Source of the DNA: Tateyamaria sp. ANG-S1
GTDB lineage: Bacteria > Pseudomonadota > Alphaproteobacteria > Rhodobacterales > Rhodobacteraceae
Direction: 5' to 3'
DNA: 64,000 nt
Assembly (NCBI RefSeq): GCF_000814025.1
Contig: NZ_JWLL01000006.1
Location: 868,001-932,000 of the forward strand
Numbering within the stretch: the stretch's first letter is position 1; each line of letters opens with the position of its first letter. Made by a program: the position numbers and the translations under genes. Shown piece by piece: positions 45,775 to 54,800 of the stretch. The notes under the pieces were generated by a model that was given only the letters and a program-made list of their open reading frames with translations, did no database searches and had not been told where the DNA came from.

Positions 45775-45817
45775 GCGCGCATGCCGCTTGGCGGCGTGAC
45801 ACCCCGGCCCCATATGA

Positions 45818-45844
45818 CCCCGTATTGAGGCAGTAAATACGGGG
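45818..45844 (+). promoter_or_regulatory. 9-bp hairpin over the SDR ribosome site
   Basis: CCCCGTATT and AATACGGGG pair perfectly around a 9-base loop. The right arm contains the only G-rich ribosome-site candidate (GGGGA at 45841-45845) before the ATG at 45853, so the hairpin could limit translation or be an RNA switch. Confidence 0.5.
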
Positions 45845-45852
45845 ATCATCAC

Positions 45853-46626
45853 ATGGCCTGGACACTTATCACCGGCGCATCCGAGGGCTTGGGCGTGGAA
45901 TTTGCGCGCATCGCGGCCAAAGAACAGCGCAACCTGATCCTGACGGCGCGGTCCGAGGACAAGCTGAACGCCGTTGCGGACGAGGTGCGCGCGCGGGGTG
46001 TCGAGGTGGTGGTCATCCCTGCCGATCTGTCGGACATGGACGAGGTTGAGCGGCTGTGGGCTGAGGCCACGGACGGGCGCGAGATTGACGTGCTCGTGAA
46101 CAATGCGGGGCTTGGCTATAACGGGCCCTTTGACGAGGGTCAGGGATGGGCCCGCGAGTTGAACTCGATCAACGTGAACATGCTGGCGCTGACGCGGCTG
46201 ATGAAGCTGGCGATCCCGCATATGAATGGGCTGCCCAAGGGGCGTATCCTGAACGTCGCGTCCGTGGCGAGCTTTACCCCCGGTCCGAACATGGCGGTGT
46301 ATCATGCCACAAAGGCTTACGTCCTGTCGCTGTCCGAGGCGGTGGCCGAGGAATTGCGCGGCTCCAAGGTGACCGTCACAGCCCTTTGCCCCGGTGCGAC
46401 CGCCACAAATTTCTTTGACGACGCGGATATGGACGGCGTGCGCCTGTTGAAGGTGACGAAGCCCATGAAAGCCAAGGATGTGGCCGAGCAAGGTTGGCTT
46501 CAGGCGCGGATTGGAAAGCGGATCGTGGTGCCGGGGGTGATGAACAAGGTCATGGCCTTTCTACCGCGTCTGAGCCCGCGCGGGATCAGCACCCGGATTG
46601 CGGCACAGGTGATGGGCAAACACTGA
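45853..46626 (+). CDS. Short-chain dehydrogenase/reductase
   Basis: 257 residues. The classical SDR Rossmann motif TGASEGLG, NNAG in VLVNNAGLGYNGPF, the catalytic YHATK and the PG motif CPGATATNFF are present. The second half resembles DltE/YqjQ-type SDRs that act on acyl or lipid-related substrates, but the substrate is not known. The gene stands alone; a hairpin covers its ribosome site and a three-hairpin element follows it. Confidence 0.87.
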   Translation: MAWTLITGASEGLGVEFARIAAKEQRNLILTARSEDKLNAVADEVRARGVEVVVIPADLSDMDEVERLWAEATDGREIDVLVNNAGLGYNGPFDEGQGWARELNSINVNMLALTRLMKLAIPHMNGLPKGRILNVASVASFTPGPNMAVYHATKAYVLSLSEAVAEELRGSKVTVTALCPGATATNFFDDADMDGVRLLKVTKPMKAKDVAEQGWLQARIGKRIVVPGVMNKVMAFLPRLSPRGISTRIAAQVMGKH

Positions 46627-46633
46627 CGGCCGG

Positions 46634-46682
46634 GGCGCATCAGGATGCGCCTTACGATAGTAAGGCGGACGTGTCGTCCGCC
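46634..46682. repeat. Compact three-hairpin element
   Basis: Three perfect hairpins abut or share single bases: GGCGCATC(AG)GATGCGCC, then CTTAC(GATA)GTAAG, then GGCGGAC(GTGTC)GTCCGCC. It lies just past the SDR stop. It could be a REP-like extragenic element or a structured terminator. Confidence 0.7.
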
Positions 46683-46707
46683 GATGACAGCCAATTGAAA
46701 TAAAGGG

Positions 46708-46724
46708 GATTCACAGCGCGAATC
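46708..46724. promoter_or_regulatory. Paired GANTC sites upstream of ftsB
   Basis: GATTC and GAATC occur within 17 bases, 57 bases before the ftsB start. GANTC is the CcrM methylation target in alphaproteobacteria and can couple cell-division genes to replication. Confidence 0.35.
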
Positions 46725-46780
46725 ACCTGTGTCATAGTGGTCAAAACCGCCCCGCAGAGGCGGATCAGAGGCAGAACAGT

Positions 46781-47080
46781 ATGACCCGCACCGCACGTCC
46801 CGCTTTGGGCACATTTGTCTTTTTCTCGATCGCGTTTGCGCTTGGGACCTATTTTACCTTTGCCGCCGTGCAGGGTGATTTCGGTGTGTTCCGCCGGGCC
46901 GAGATCGAGGCCGAGGCGCGTGATCTGTCCCGCCAACTGGCCGAGGTGCAGGCGCAGGTGGCACAGATGGAAAACCTGACCAAGCGGCTGTCGGACGACT
47001 TTCTGGACCTGGATCTGCTGGATGAACAGGCGCGCAGCATCTTGGGAATGTTGCGCAGCGACGAGATCGTGATCCGCTGA
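46781..47080 (+). CDS. ftsB: FtsB/DivIC-type septum formation initiator
   Basis: 99 residues. A short cytoplasmic start, one transmembrane helix (about residues 8-30, LGTFVFFSIAFALGTYFTF) and a coiled coil (EIEAEARDLSRQLAEVQAQV) with a C-terminal DEQARSILGML match the FtsB/DivIC family, which joins FtsL and FtsQ in the divisome. Its place just before pdhA is frequent in alphaproteobacteria. The ribosome site is weak (CAGAGG at 46774). Confidence 0.87.
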   Translation: MTRTARPALGTFVFFSIAFALGTYFTFAAVQGDFGVFRRAEIEAEARDLSRQLAEVQAQVAQMENLTKRLSDDFLDLDLLDEQARSILGMLRSDEIVIR

Positions 47081-47129
47081 TCCCCCCGCAAAACATGGCT
47101 GTTATGCATCAGGTTGCCGTTGCGGCAAA

Positions 47130-47185
47130 TTGACGGTCGCGCTTTGGAACCGAATCCTGTAGGGGATAGTTTAACGCTAAACTAT
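47130..47185 (+). promoter_or_regulatory. pdh promoter with ATAGTTTA-N4-TAAACTAT operator
   Basis: TTGACG (47130-47135) and AATCCT (47153-47158) are spaced 17 bases as a weak promoter. The perfect palindrome ATAGTTTAACGCTAAACTAT (47166-47185) covers the expected start site. It matches the lpdA operator at 18 of 20 positions, and its core TTAACGCTAA fits the gap sites. Confidence 0.7.
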
Positions 47186-47206
47186 TCTTTTCAGGGAGGT
47201 CGCCAC

Positions 47207-48217
47207 ATGGCTGCGCGCAAAGCCCAGACGAAACCGAATGTGTCCGCGGAGGAGCTCAAGGGCTATTACCGCGACATGCTGTTGATCCGCCGATTTGAGG
47301 AAAAGGCCGGTCAGCTGTATGGCATGGGTCTGATCGGCGGGTTCTGTCACCTGTATATCGGTCAGGAAGCGGTCGTTGTCGGGCTGGAGGCCGCCGCCGA
47401 GGACGGCGACAAGCGCATCACATCCTACCGCGATCACGGTCACATGCTGGCCTGTGGCATGGACCCCAACGGCGTGATGGCCGAGCTGACGGGCCGCGAG
47501 GGTGGCTATTCCAAGGGCAAGGGCGGCTCCATGCACATGTTCTCGAAAGAGAAGCATTTTTATGGCGGTCACGGGATTGTCGCGGCGCAGGTGCCGCTGG
47601 GTGCGGGCCTCGCTTTTGCCGACAAGTACAAGGACAACGGGCGCGTCACCTTTACCTATTTTGGCGATGGTGCTGCGAACCAGGGCCAGGTCTATGAGGC
47701 CTACAACATGGCCGAGCTGTGGGACCTGCCCGTCATTTTTGTCATTGAGAACAATCAGTACGCCATGGGCACATCGACCAAGCGGTCCACCAAGTCGCCC
47801 AGCTATTGGGAGCGTGGGGCCGCCTATGGCATTCCCGGTGAGGAAGTGGACGGCATGGATGTGCTGGCCGTGAAGGCCGCAGGCGAGAAGGCTGTCGCCC
47901 ACTGCCGCTCGGGCAAGGGCCCGTATATCCTGGAGATCAAGACGTATCGCTATCGCGGCCACTCGATGTCCGACCCGGCCAAGTACCGGACCCGCGAGGA
48001 AGTGCAGAAGATGCGCGATGAGCGCGATCCAATTGAGGCCGTGCGCTCTATGCTGCTGACCGGCAAGCACGCCAGCGAAGATGACCTGAAGGCCATCGAC
48101 AAAGAGATCAAGGAGATCGTGAACGCCTCTGCCGAGTTCGCGAAAGAAAGCCCCGAGCCTGCGCTCGAAGAGCTTTGGACTGACATCTACGCCGACGCGG
48201 CGCCGCAGAACGCCTGA
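47207..48217 (+). CDS. pdhA: Pyruvate dehydrogenase E1 alpha
   Basis: 336 residues from the ATG at 47207, with AGGGAGG upstream. The thiamine diphosphate motif GDGAANQGQ (G153-D154-G155) ends at FVIENN; HGHML-like [10 protein letters not shown] and GKGGSMHMF are family motifs. With PdhB it decarboxylates pyruvate and reductively acetylates lipoamide. First gene of the pdhABC operon, behind the conserved palindrome. Confidence 0.95.
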   Translation: MAARKAQTKPNVSAEELKGYYRDMLLIRRFEEKAGQLYGMGLIGGFCHLYIGQEAVVVGLEAAAEDGDKRITSYRDHGHMLACGMDPNGVMAELTGREGGYSKGKGGSMHMFSKEKHFYGGHGIVAAQVPLGAGLAFADKYKDNGRVTFTYFGDGAANQGQVYEAYNMAELWDLPVIFVIENNQYAMGTSTKRSTKSPSYWERGAAYGIPGEEVDGMDVLAVKAAGEKAVAHCRSGKGPYILEIKTYRYRGHSMSDPAKYRTREEVQKMRDERDPIEAVRSMLLTGKHASEDDLKAIDKEIKEIVNASAEFAKESPEPALEELWTDIYADAAPQNA

Positions 48218-48231
48218 AGGGAGACACTGAC

Positions 48232-49596
48232 ATGGCAACCGAAATTCTGATGCCCGCCCTGTCCCCCACGATGGAGGAAGGCACGCTGGCGAAGTGGCTG
48301 GTCAAGGAGGGGGATACCGTTTCCTCCGGCGACATCATGGCCGAGATTGAGACTGACAAGGCGACAATGGAGTTCGAGGCCGTCGATGAAGGCATCGTAG
48401 GCAAGATCCTGATCGCGGAAGGCACCGAAGGGGTGAAGGTGAACACCCCCATCGCTGTTCTCGTGGAAGAAGGCGAAGAGGTGGGTGACATGTCCACGGC
48501 CCCTGCCCCAGCAGCCGAAGCCCCCGCTGCAGAAGCCCCTGCGCCGACCGCTGCCGCCGCAGCGCCTGCCGCACCACAGGTTGAGCTGACGCCTGACTGG
48601 CCTGAAGGCGCGGCCATGAAGGAACAGACCGTCCGCGAGGCATTGCGCGACGCCATGGCCGAAGAGATGCGCGCCGACGACACCGTGTTCCTGATGGGTG
48701 AGGAAGTCGCCGAATACCAGGGCGCTTACAAAGTGTCCCAAGGTCTGCTGGACGAGTTCGGCGCCAAGCGCGTCATCGACACTCCGATCACCGAGCATGG
48801 CTTTGCCGGGATCGGTGTAGGTGCGGCGTTCGGCGGCCTGCGTCCCATCGTCGAGTTCATGACCTTCAACTTCGCCATGCAAGCGATCGACCAGATCATC
48901 AACTCTGCCGCCAAGACGCTGTATATGTCCGGCGGTCAGATGGGTGCGCCCATGGTCTTCCGCGGCCCCAATGGTGCAGCTGCCCGCGTGGGCGCCCAGC
49001 ACTCGCAGGATTACGCGGCATGGTACATGCAGGTCCCGGGCCTCAAGGTGGTCATGCCATACTCGGCCTCCGACGCAAAAGGTCTGATGAAGACCGCCAT
49101 ACGCGACCCCAACCCGGTGATCTTCCTGGAAAACGAAATCCTCTATGGCCGCACCTTCGACGTGCCGGACATGGATGATTTCACCGTGCCCTTTGGAAAG
49201 GCCCGCGTTTGGCGCGAAGGCGAGGACGTCACGATTGTCTCTTTCGGCATCGGGATGCAATACGCGCTCGAAGCGGCAGACAAGCTGGCCGAAGACGGCA
49301 TCAGCGCCGAGGTCATCGACCTGCGCACGCTGCGCCCGATGGACACTGGCACGATCCTCAACTCGGTCATGAAGACCAACCGCTGCGTGACCGTGGAAGA
49401 AGGCTGGCCCCAAGGGTCCGTCGGCAACTACATCAGTTCGGTCATCATGCAGCAGGCATTCGATTATCTGGATGCGCCAGTGATCAACTGCACAGGCAAG
49501 GATGTTCCGATGCCCTACGCCGCGAACCTCGAAAAGCACGCGCTCATCACCACGGCCGAGGTGATCGAAGCCGTTAAGCAAGTCACCTACCGTTAA
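48232..49596 (+). CDS. pdhB: Pyruvate dehydrogenase E1 beta with N-terminal lipoyl domain
   Basis: 454 residues. Residues 1-80 are a lipoyl domain (lipoyl-Lys43 in ETDKATMEF), followed by an Ala/Pro/Glu linker and the transketolase-type E1 beta (from about residue 125, [14 protein letters not shown]). A lipoyl domain fused to E1 beta is characteristic of alphaproteobacterial PDH. This domain differs from the one on PdhC at only about 7 of the first 75 residues. Start follows GGGAGACACTGAC. Confidence 0.95.
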   Translation: MATEILMPALSPTMEEGTLAKWLVKEGDTVSSGDIMAEIETDKATMEFEAVDEGIVGKILIAEGTEGVKVNTPIAVLVEEGEEVGDMSTAPAPAAEAPAAEAPAPTAAAAAPAAPQVELTPDWPEGAAMKEQTVREALRDAMAEEMRADDTVFLMGEEVAEYQGAYKVSQGLLDEFGAKRVIDTPITEHGFAGIGVGAAFGGLRPIVEFMTFNFAMQAIDQIINSAAKTLYMSGGQMGAPMVFRGPNGAAARVGAQHSQDYAAWYMQVPGLKVVMPYSASDAKGLMKTAIRDPNPVIFLENEILYGRTFDVPDMDDFTVPFGKARVWREGEDVTIVSFGIGMQYALEAADKLAEDGISAEVIDLRTLRPMDTGTILNSVMKTNRCVTVEEGWPQGSVGNYISSVIMQQAFDYLDAPVINCTGKDVPMPYAANLEKHALITTAEVIEAVKQVTYR

Positions 49597-49608
49597 GGAG
49601 CCGCAGAC

Positions 49609-50898
49609 ATGCCGACAGAAATTCTCATGCCCGCGCTGTCTCCGACGATGGAGGAAGGCACGCTTGCGAAGTGGCTTGTGAAAGAGGGAGATACGGTGTC
49701 GTCCGGCGATCTTCTGGCCGAAATCGAAACGGATAAGGCGACGATGGAGTTCGAAGCCGTCGATGAAGGCACCGTGGGCAAGATCCTGGTGCCCGAGGGG
49801 TCTGAAGGCGTCAAAGTAAACACGCCGATCGCCATGTTGCTGGAAGACGGTGAAAGCGCGGATGACATCGGCAGCGCACCAGCCGCGGCACCCGAACCCG
49901 AGGCGAAAGCCGACAGCGCACCTCCGCCATCCACCGAAACCACAGCACCGGCCCCAGCCGCCTCGTCCAAAGACGGCACCCGCATCTTCGCCTCTCCCCT
50001 GGCCCGCCGCATCGCCGCGCAAAAGGGTCTGGACCTGAGCGCGATCAAAGGCTCTGGCCCCCATGGTCGGATCGTCAAGGCAGATGTGGAAAAGGCCAAA
50101 GCAGCGCCTGCGAAAGCCGCAGAAGCAGCGGCGGCGTCCGCGCCGACACCCGCCGCCGCTCCGGCAGGTCCATCAGGCGACGCGATTGCCAAAATGTACG
50201 AAAGACGGGACTACGAAGAGATCAAGCTCGACGGAATGCGCAAGACCATTGCAGCGCGCCTGACAGAAGCCAAGCAAACCATTCCGCATTTCTACCTGCG
50301 TCGCGATATCAGGTTGGATGCCCTGCTTGAGTTCCGTGGGACCCTGAATGGTCAATTGGCGGAACGTGGCGTGAAACTTTCGGTGAACGACTTTATCATC
50401 AAAGCCTGTGCACTCGCTTTGCAACAAATTCCAGACGCAAACGCGGTCTGGGCGGGGGACAAAATCCTCAAACTGACCCCGTCGGATGTTGCCGTCGCCG
50501 TTGCGATCGAAGGAGGCCTGTTCACACCTGTCCTCCAGGACGCCCATCAGAAATCACTCTCTGCCCTGTCAGCCGAGATGAAGGATCTGGCGAGCCGTGC
50601 ACGTGACCGGAAACTGGCGCCACACGAATATCAAGGCGGCAGTTTTGCGATTTCAAACCTTGGAATGTTCGGCATCGACAATTTCGACGCTGTCATCAAC
50701 CCACCTCATGGCGCCATTCTTGCCGTTGGCGCTGGGGTGAAGAAACCAGTTGTTGGCAAAGATGGTGAACTTGAAGTTGCGACAGTGATGTCTGTCACTC
50801 TGTCTGTCGATCACCGCGTCATCGACGGCGCGCTCGGCGCTCAGCTACTGCAATCTATAGTGGAAAATCTGGAAAACCCGTTGGCCATGCTGGCCTAA
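49609..50898 (+). CDS. pdhC: Pyruvate dehydrogenase E2 (dihydrolipoyl acetyltransferase)
   Basis: 429 residues: lipoyl domain (Lys43), Ala/Pro linker, peripheral subunit-binding domain (about 126-163, [19 protein letters not shown]) and catalytic domain with the active-site DHRVIDG (H402). It forms the PDH core. From about position 50300 the base composition drops (sampled rows 50-58% GC against about 63% in pdhB), and the lower GC continues into cysE. A strong terminator follows. Confidence 0.96.
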   Translation: MPTEILMPALSPTMEEGTLAKWLVKEGDTVSSGDLLAEIETDKATMEFEAVDEGTVGKILVPEGSEGVKVNTPIAMLLEDGESADDIGSAPAAAPEPEAKADSAPPPSTETTAPAPAASSKDGTRIFASPLARRIAAQKGLDLSAIKGSGPHGRIVKADVEKAKAAPAKAAEAAAASAPTPAAAPAGPSGDAIAKMYERRDYEEIKLDGMRKTIAARLTEAKQTIPHFYLRRDIRLDALLEFRGTLNGQLAERGVKLSVNDFIIKACALALQQIPDANAVWAGDKILKLTPSDVAVAVAIEGGLFTPVLQDAHQKSLSALSAEMKDLASRARDRKLAPHEYQGGSFAISNLGMFGIDNFDAVINPPHGAILAVGAGVKKPVVGKDGELEVATVMSVTLSVDHRVIDGALGAQLLQSIVENLENPLAMLA

Positions 50899-50906
50899 AG
50901 CGGCAT

Positions 50907-50937
50907 AAAAAGGCCGGAGCGACGCTCCGGCCTTTTT
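50907..50937 (+). terminator. Terminator after the pdh operon
   Basis: A perfect stem AAAAAGGCCGGAGC / GCTCCGGCCTTTTT with a GAC loop. The A and T runs make it work in both directions, so it also ends cysE (minus). Confidence 0.95.
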
Positions 50938-50951
50938 CTTACAGGTTTGAT

Positions 50952-51761
50952 TTATTGATCTTTGCCCAACATGTGGTTCATTGAGACCGACGGTTGATCG
51001 CACCCTGCCTCACCCACAATACGGGCCGGAATACCAGCAACGGTTTTGCAGGGCGGTACCTCCTCCAGAACGACCGACCCCGCGGCAATTCTGCTGCAGT
51101 TGCCAACCTTGATGTTGCCAAGAACCTTTGCTCCCGCGCCGATCAGAACACCGTCGCCGATCTTGGGATGCCGATCTTCTTCCTCTTTACCGGTCCCGCC
51201 CAATGTCACCGAATGCAACATCGAAACATTGTCACCAACAACTGCCGTCTCGCCAATCACGATGGAGTGGGCATGGTCAATCATAATGCCTTTACCGATA
51301 CGGGCGGCCGGGTGAATGTCGACACCAAAGATCTCCGAAACCCGCATCTGGAAGAAATAGGCAAGATCACGATGCCCTTCACTCCATAGGAAGTGACCAA
51401 CACGATAGGCTTGCATCGCTTGATAGCCTTTGAAGTACAGGATCGGCTGCAGCAAACGGTGGCATGCAGGATCACGCTCGTAAACGGCCACAAGGTCTGC
51501 GCGGGCCGCCGCGACAAGGGCAGGCGATGTCTGATACGCTTCTTCGACGATCTCGCGGACGACCACCATCGACATCTCGTTTGATGCAAGTTTTGCGGCG
51601 ATCCGGTACGACAGAGCCTTCTCTACCGACTTGTGATGCAAGATGCAGGCGTGCACAAAGCCGCCGATGAGAGGCTCATCAGAAACGGCCTGCCGCGCTT
51701 CTTCGGTGATCTGATCCCAAACGGGATCAATGGAAGAGACATTTGTTCGTAGGTCAGCCAT
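50952..51761 (-). CDS. cysE: Serine O-acetyltransferase
   Basis: 269 residues from the ATG at 51761, with AAAGGA upstream. Left-handed beta-helix hexapeptide repeats are visible around DIHPAARIGKGIMIDHAHSI and VIGETAVVGDNVSMLHSVTL, followed by GGTGKEEEDRHPKIGDGVLI, the family active-site region. It makes O-acetylserine for cysteine synthesis. It lies directly downstream of the GTA cluster in the same direction; a cysE next to GTA genes recurs in Rhodobacterales as far as I recall. Its GC content is lower than most of the window. Confidence 0.95.
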   Translation of the reverse strand: MADLRTNVSSIDPVWDQITEEARQAVSDEPLIGGFVHACILHHKSVEKALSYRIAAKLASNEMSMVVVREIVEEAYQTSPALVAAARADLVAVYERDPACHRLLQPILYFKGYQAMQAYRVGHFLWSEGHRDLAYFFQMRVSEIFGVDIHPAARIGKGIMIDHAHSIVIGETAVVGDNVSMLHSVTLGGTGKEEEDRHPKIGDGVLIGAGAKVLGNIKVGNCSRIAAGSVVLEEVPPCKTVAGIPARIVGEAGCDQPSVSMNHMLGKDQ

Positions 51762-51880
51762 GATGCGTCCTTTCATGCTCTCCCTAACCTACATAAGGGC
51801 AGTTCTCCAAACGCAAACCCGTGATGAGCGTCATTCCGGAATACGATTGATTGTGTATCCAGGACAACTTGGGCGACATG

Positions 51881-54800
51881 TCAGACGGTCGGCACCTCCC
51901 AGACAGCTGTTTTGAATGGCCCAGGCCCGAAGCGGGCTGAGTTTTGTGCGACCGCAATCGCAAATGAGCCGGACATACCATCCGCCTGTTGCATGGCCGT
52001 CGAATAGTACCAGTTCGGCGAGGGAACCACGGTTTCACGGACAACGGATTCCGCTTGGATTACCCGTACCGTGTAACTTTCCGTTTCCTCCGAAAGCGGC
52101 ACATCAAACAGTTCCCAATCGTCGCCGTCAAGTCGCGTACGTCTGATCCACCTCGCATTCACACCGCCGGCATCATGCGACAATTTCAAGTGAACGGGCG
52201 AATAGGGGCGTAAGCCATTGCCGCTAAACGCATGCACCGTTTCGGTGTAAGACGGATCATCATAGCTGCGCCTCGACGGTCCGATACGGAATGTCTGCGA
52301 TATGCGCCGCAGCACCCTCTGCAGTGTGATCTGCGACGGAACACCGTTCATCAAAACGAACCAAGAGCCGGTCGGCCACTCTTCGGGCATCAACGCATCG
52401 GTGCCAGCTTGCCCGCGTAACCTGTGTGACAACAGGTATTGGTTCGCGGCAATCAACTGAGCATCTCTAAACTGTATTAGCTCCCAATTATCTGGCGATC
52501 CATCTCCTATGGCTGCAAGGTTGCGACCGCTCAAGAATGCGGTGTCCGGAATGGACTGCAACGTACCGTGGATCATCTTCACCTCCAACGGCTCGCCATT
52601 GTCGATAAGGCCAGACCGTGCTCTCAGCAGCGGACTGTTGAGAAAACCGACACTTGCACGCGCGGCAATGATAGAATTCAGCTCAAAATCAGAGCCGTAG
52701 GATGATTGGTAGACTGCAACGCTGCCGGGCCACGGTGATCCGGTGACGGCAACATGCGGCGCATGTTCAACTTCATGACCGGTCAATAGCGGCAAGTCCA
52801 TGAACACCGATGTAAGAGGCACGGGTGGAACGAATTCACGAACGCCCGCAAGCTCGTCAGAAAGCTCGGAAGGCGTGTAATTCTCAGGTTCGATGCGCAC
52901 AGCTTCCAGCAACTGCATTTCGCTCTGTTCGACGCGGTCAACGCGGTAAAGCCCTGCACCTTCGGACTGGTCCGGAGCGACCTTGATCACATCTCCAGCA
53001 CCGATCCCGATCAATGACGGTGGAAGTGCAAGCCTAACGCTCTCCCGCGCAATCCGCGCCTCTGTCAGCCAACGCTCTGCGACCTGCCGTCCCTCAGAGC
53101 GGGTAAGCGCCATCGGGATTTCACTCGTAGAAACCGCATGCGTCGCCTCGTCCGCAAGCACGGCTTCCTCGGAAAGCACGTGAAAGTCTCCGTCCGTTTG
53201 CACAAACCTCAACCTGACGCGCCCCGCCAAATCGGCTTCGGACTCGCGCGACTGTTCCAGACTTCCGTTCAGATCAGAGTTCAGAGCCAGCAAATCAGGC
53301 TCTAGAGCGATGGCATTCCGGCCAGTCCGTGTGATGAACTTTAAAATACCATCCCGCTCAACCGCATCGAATGCAAAGCGCAGCATCAAAGGCTGCAATG
53401 CACCACGCGCATCTGTGACGTCGCTGACAATGTAGCCGCGCACCAACCCATGTAACTCCGACGTGTCATAATGGGTTAGCCCGGATCTTTCGCAAATCTC
53501 GCTGACAACCGACGCAAGAGTGCGTCCAGAGGTGCGACCGTTGATCCAATGCCCGCGCGGATAGTTTTCACCATCGGACCATATCCGCAGTGAATTGGGA
53601 AAAAATGGATATGGACGTGCGTCCCACGCCCAGACAAAGGCACGTGACATATCAACCATTGGTCCGAAATACTCTTCCGACACAGGATTGTTTGCCGGCG
53701 CACGCCAGTGCGAATGCATCGCTCTCAGGTACTGTTTCTGGATAAGATCATCCCGCGCACCGTTCGAGTATTTCGGAAAACTGCTCTCGGACGATTTCTG
53801 GTCAAGGAACTTGTTTGGCTGGTTCGTCCCCTTGTCTATCGCGGCACAGCCAAGCTCTGTAAACCAGATCGGCTTTGATTGCGGCACCCAATCAGTCGAA
53901 GCTTCCGACCTTATCCCATTGACACGTTCATGGTGCTCATTGCTCCACCAGTTGCGCAAATCCTTGAACCGATAAACCCAAGGTTCATCATGTGCGCCAT
54001 CCGTGATTGGAGTGCGGATCTGTGCAGCAGCGGCTGCGTCCGAGGCGTAGTACCAATCATATCCTTCACCGCCCTCGATATTGGCCCGCAAATAGTCGAG
54101 GTCGTATATGCTGCGCCACGCGGCATCCGCATGCTCGTCGCCATCACGCCAGTCAGAAATCGGCATGTAGTTGTCGATGCCAATGAAATCGATATTGTCA
54201 TCAGCCCACAATGGATCAAGGTGGAAGTAACGGTCTCCGCTCCCATCCTGAGGCTGGTAGCCGAAGTATTCAGACCAGTCAGCAGCGTAACTGATCTTGA
54301 TGCCAGGCCCAAGCAGCAACCGCACTTGCGCGGCAAGCGCTCTAAGCTTTTCAACAGCGTAAAACCGGTTCCCAGCCCCCCTTATCTGGGTGAGACCTCG
54401 CATCTCGGAGCTGATGCAAAATGCTTCGATGCCACCGGCGGCACGACATAGCGCTGCGTAATGCAGGATGAAACGTGACAGGGACCATTCCGCAGGGCCG
54501 GTATAGTGTATCTCGTTGTCGATGTAGAAATCACTGGCTTGAACGGTGCCAAAAAACGCATCAACTTCCGCCTCTGCACCCACGGTTCCGTCGGGCGAGC
54601 CGTCAACTCCGGGCGCGCGCGAAAGTGTTATCCGCCCACGCCACGGCAAATGCGGCTGATTTTCTTCTGGGTTGTACGGGTTCGGGAGCGGATTATCCTC
54701 GCGCTGATCCATCAAGATAAAGGGATAGAACATCACCTTCTTGCCAGCCGCGACGAGCGCATGAATGGCCTCGATCACAGATCTGTCCGATGGTGTACCA

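Noticed and set aside
48187-50064. 625-codon ORF antisense to pdhB and pdhC
   Set aside because: A shadow of the lipoyl and linker regions; the plus strand encodes recognised PDH subunits.
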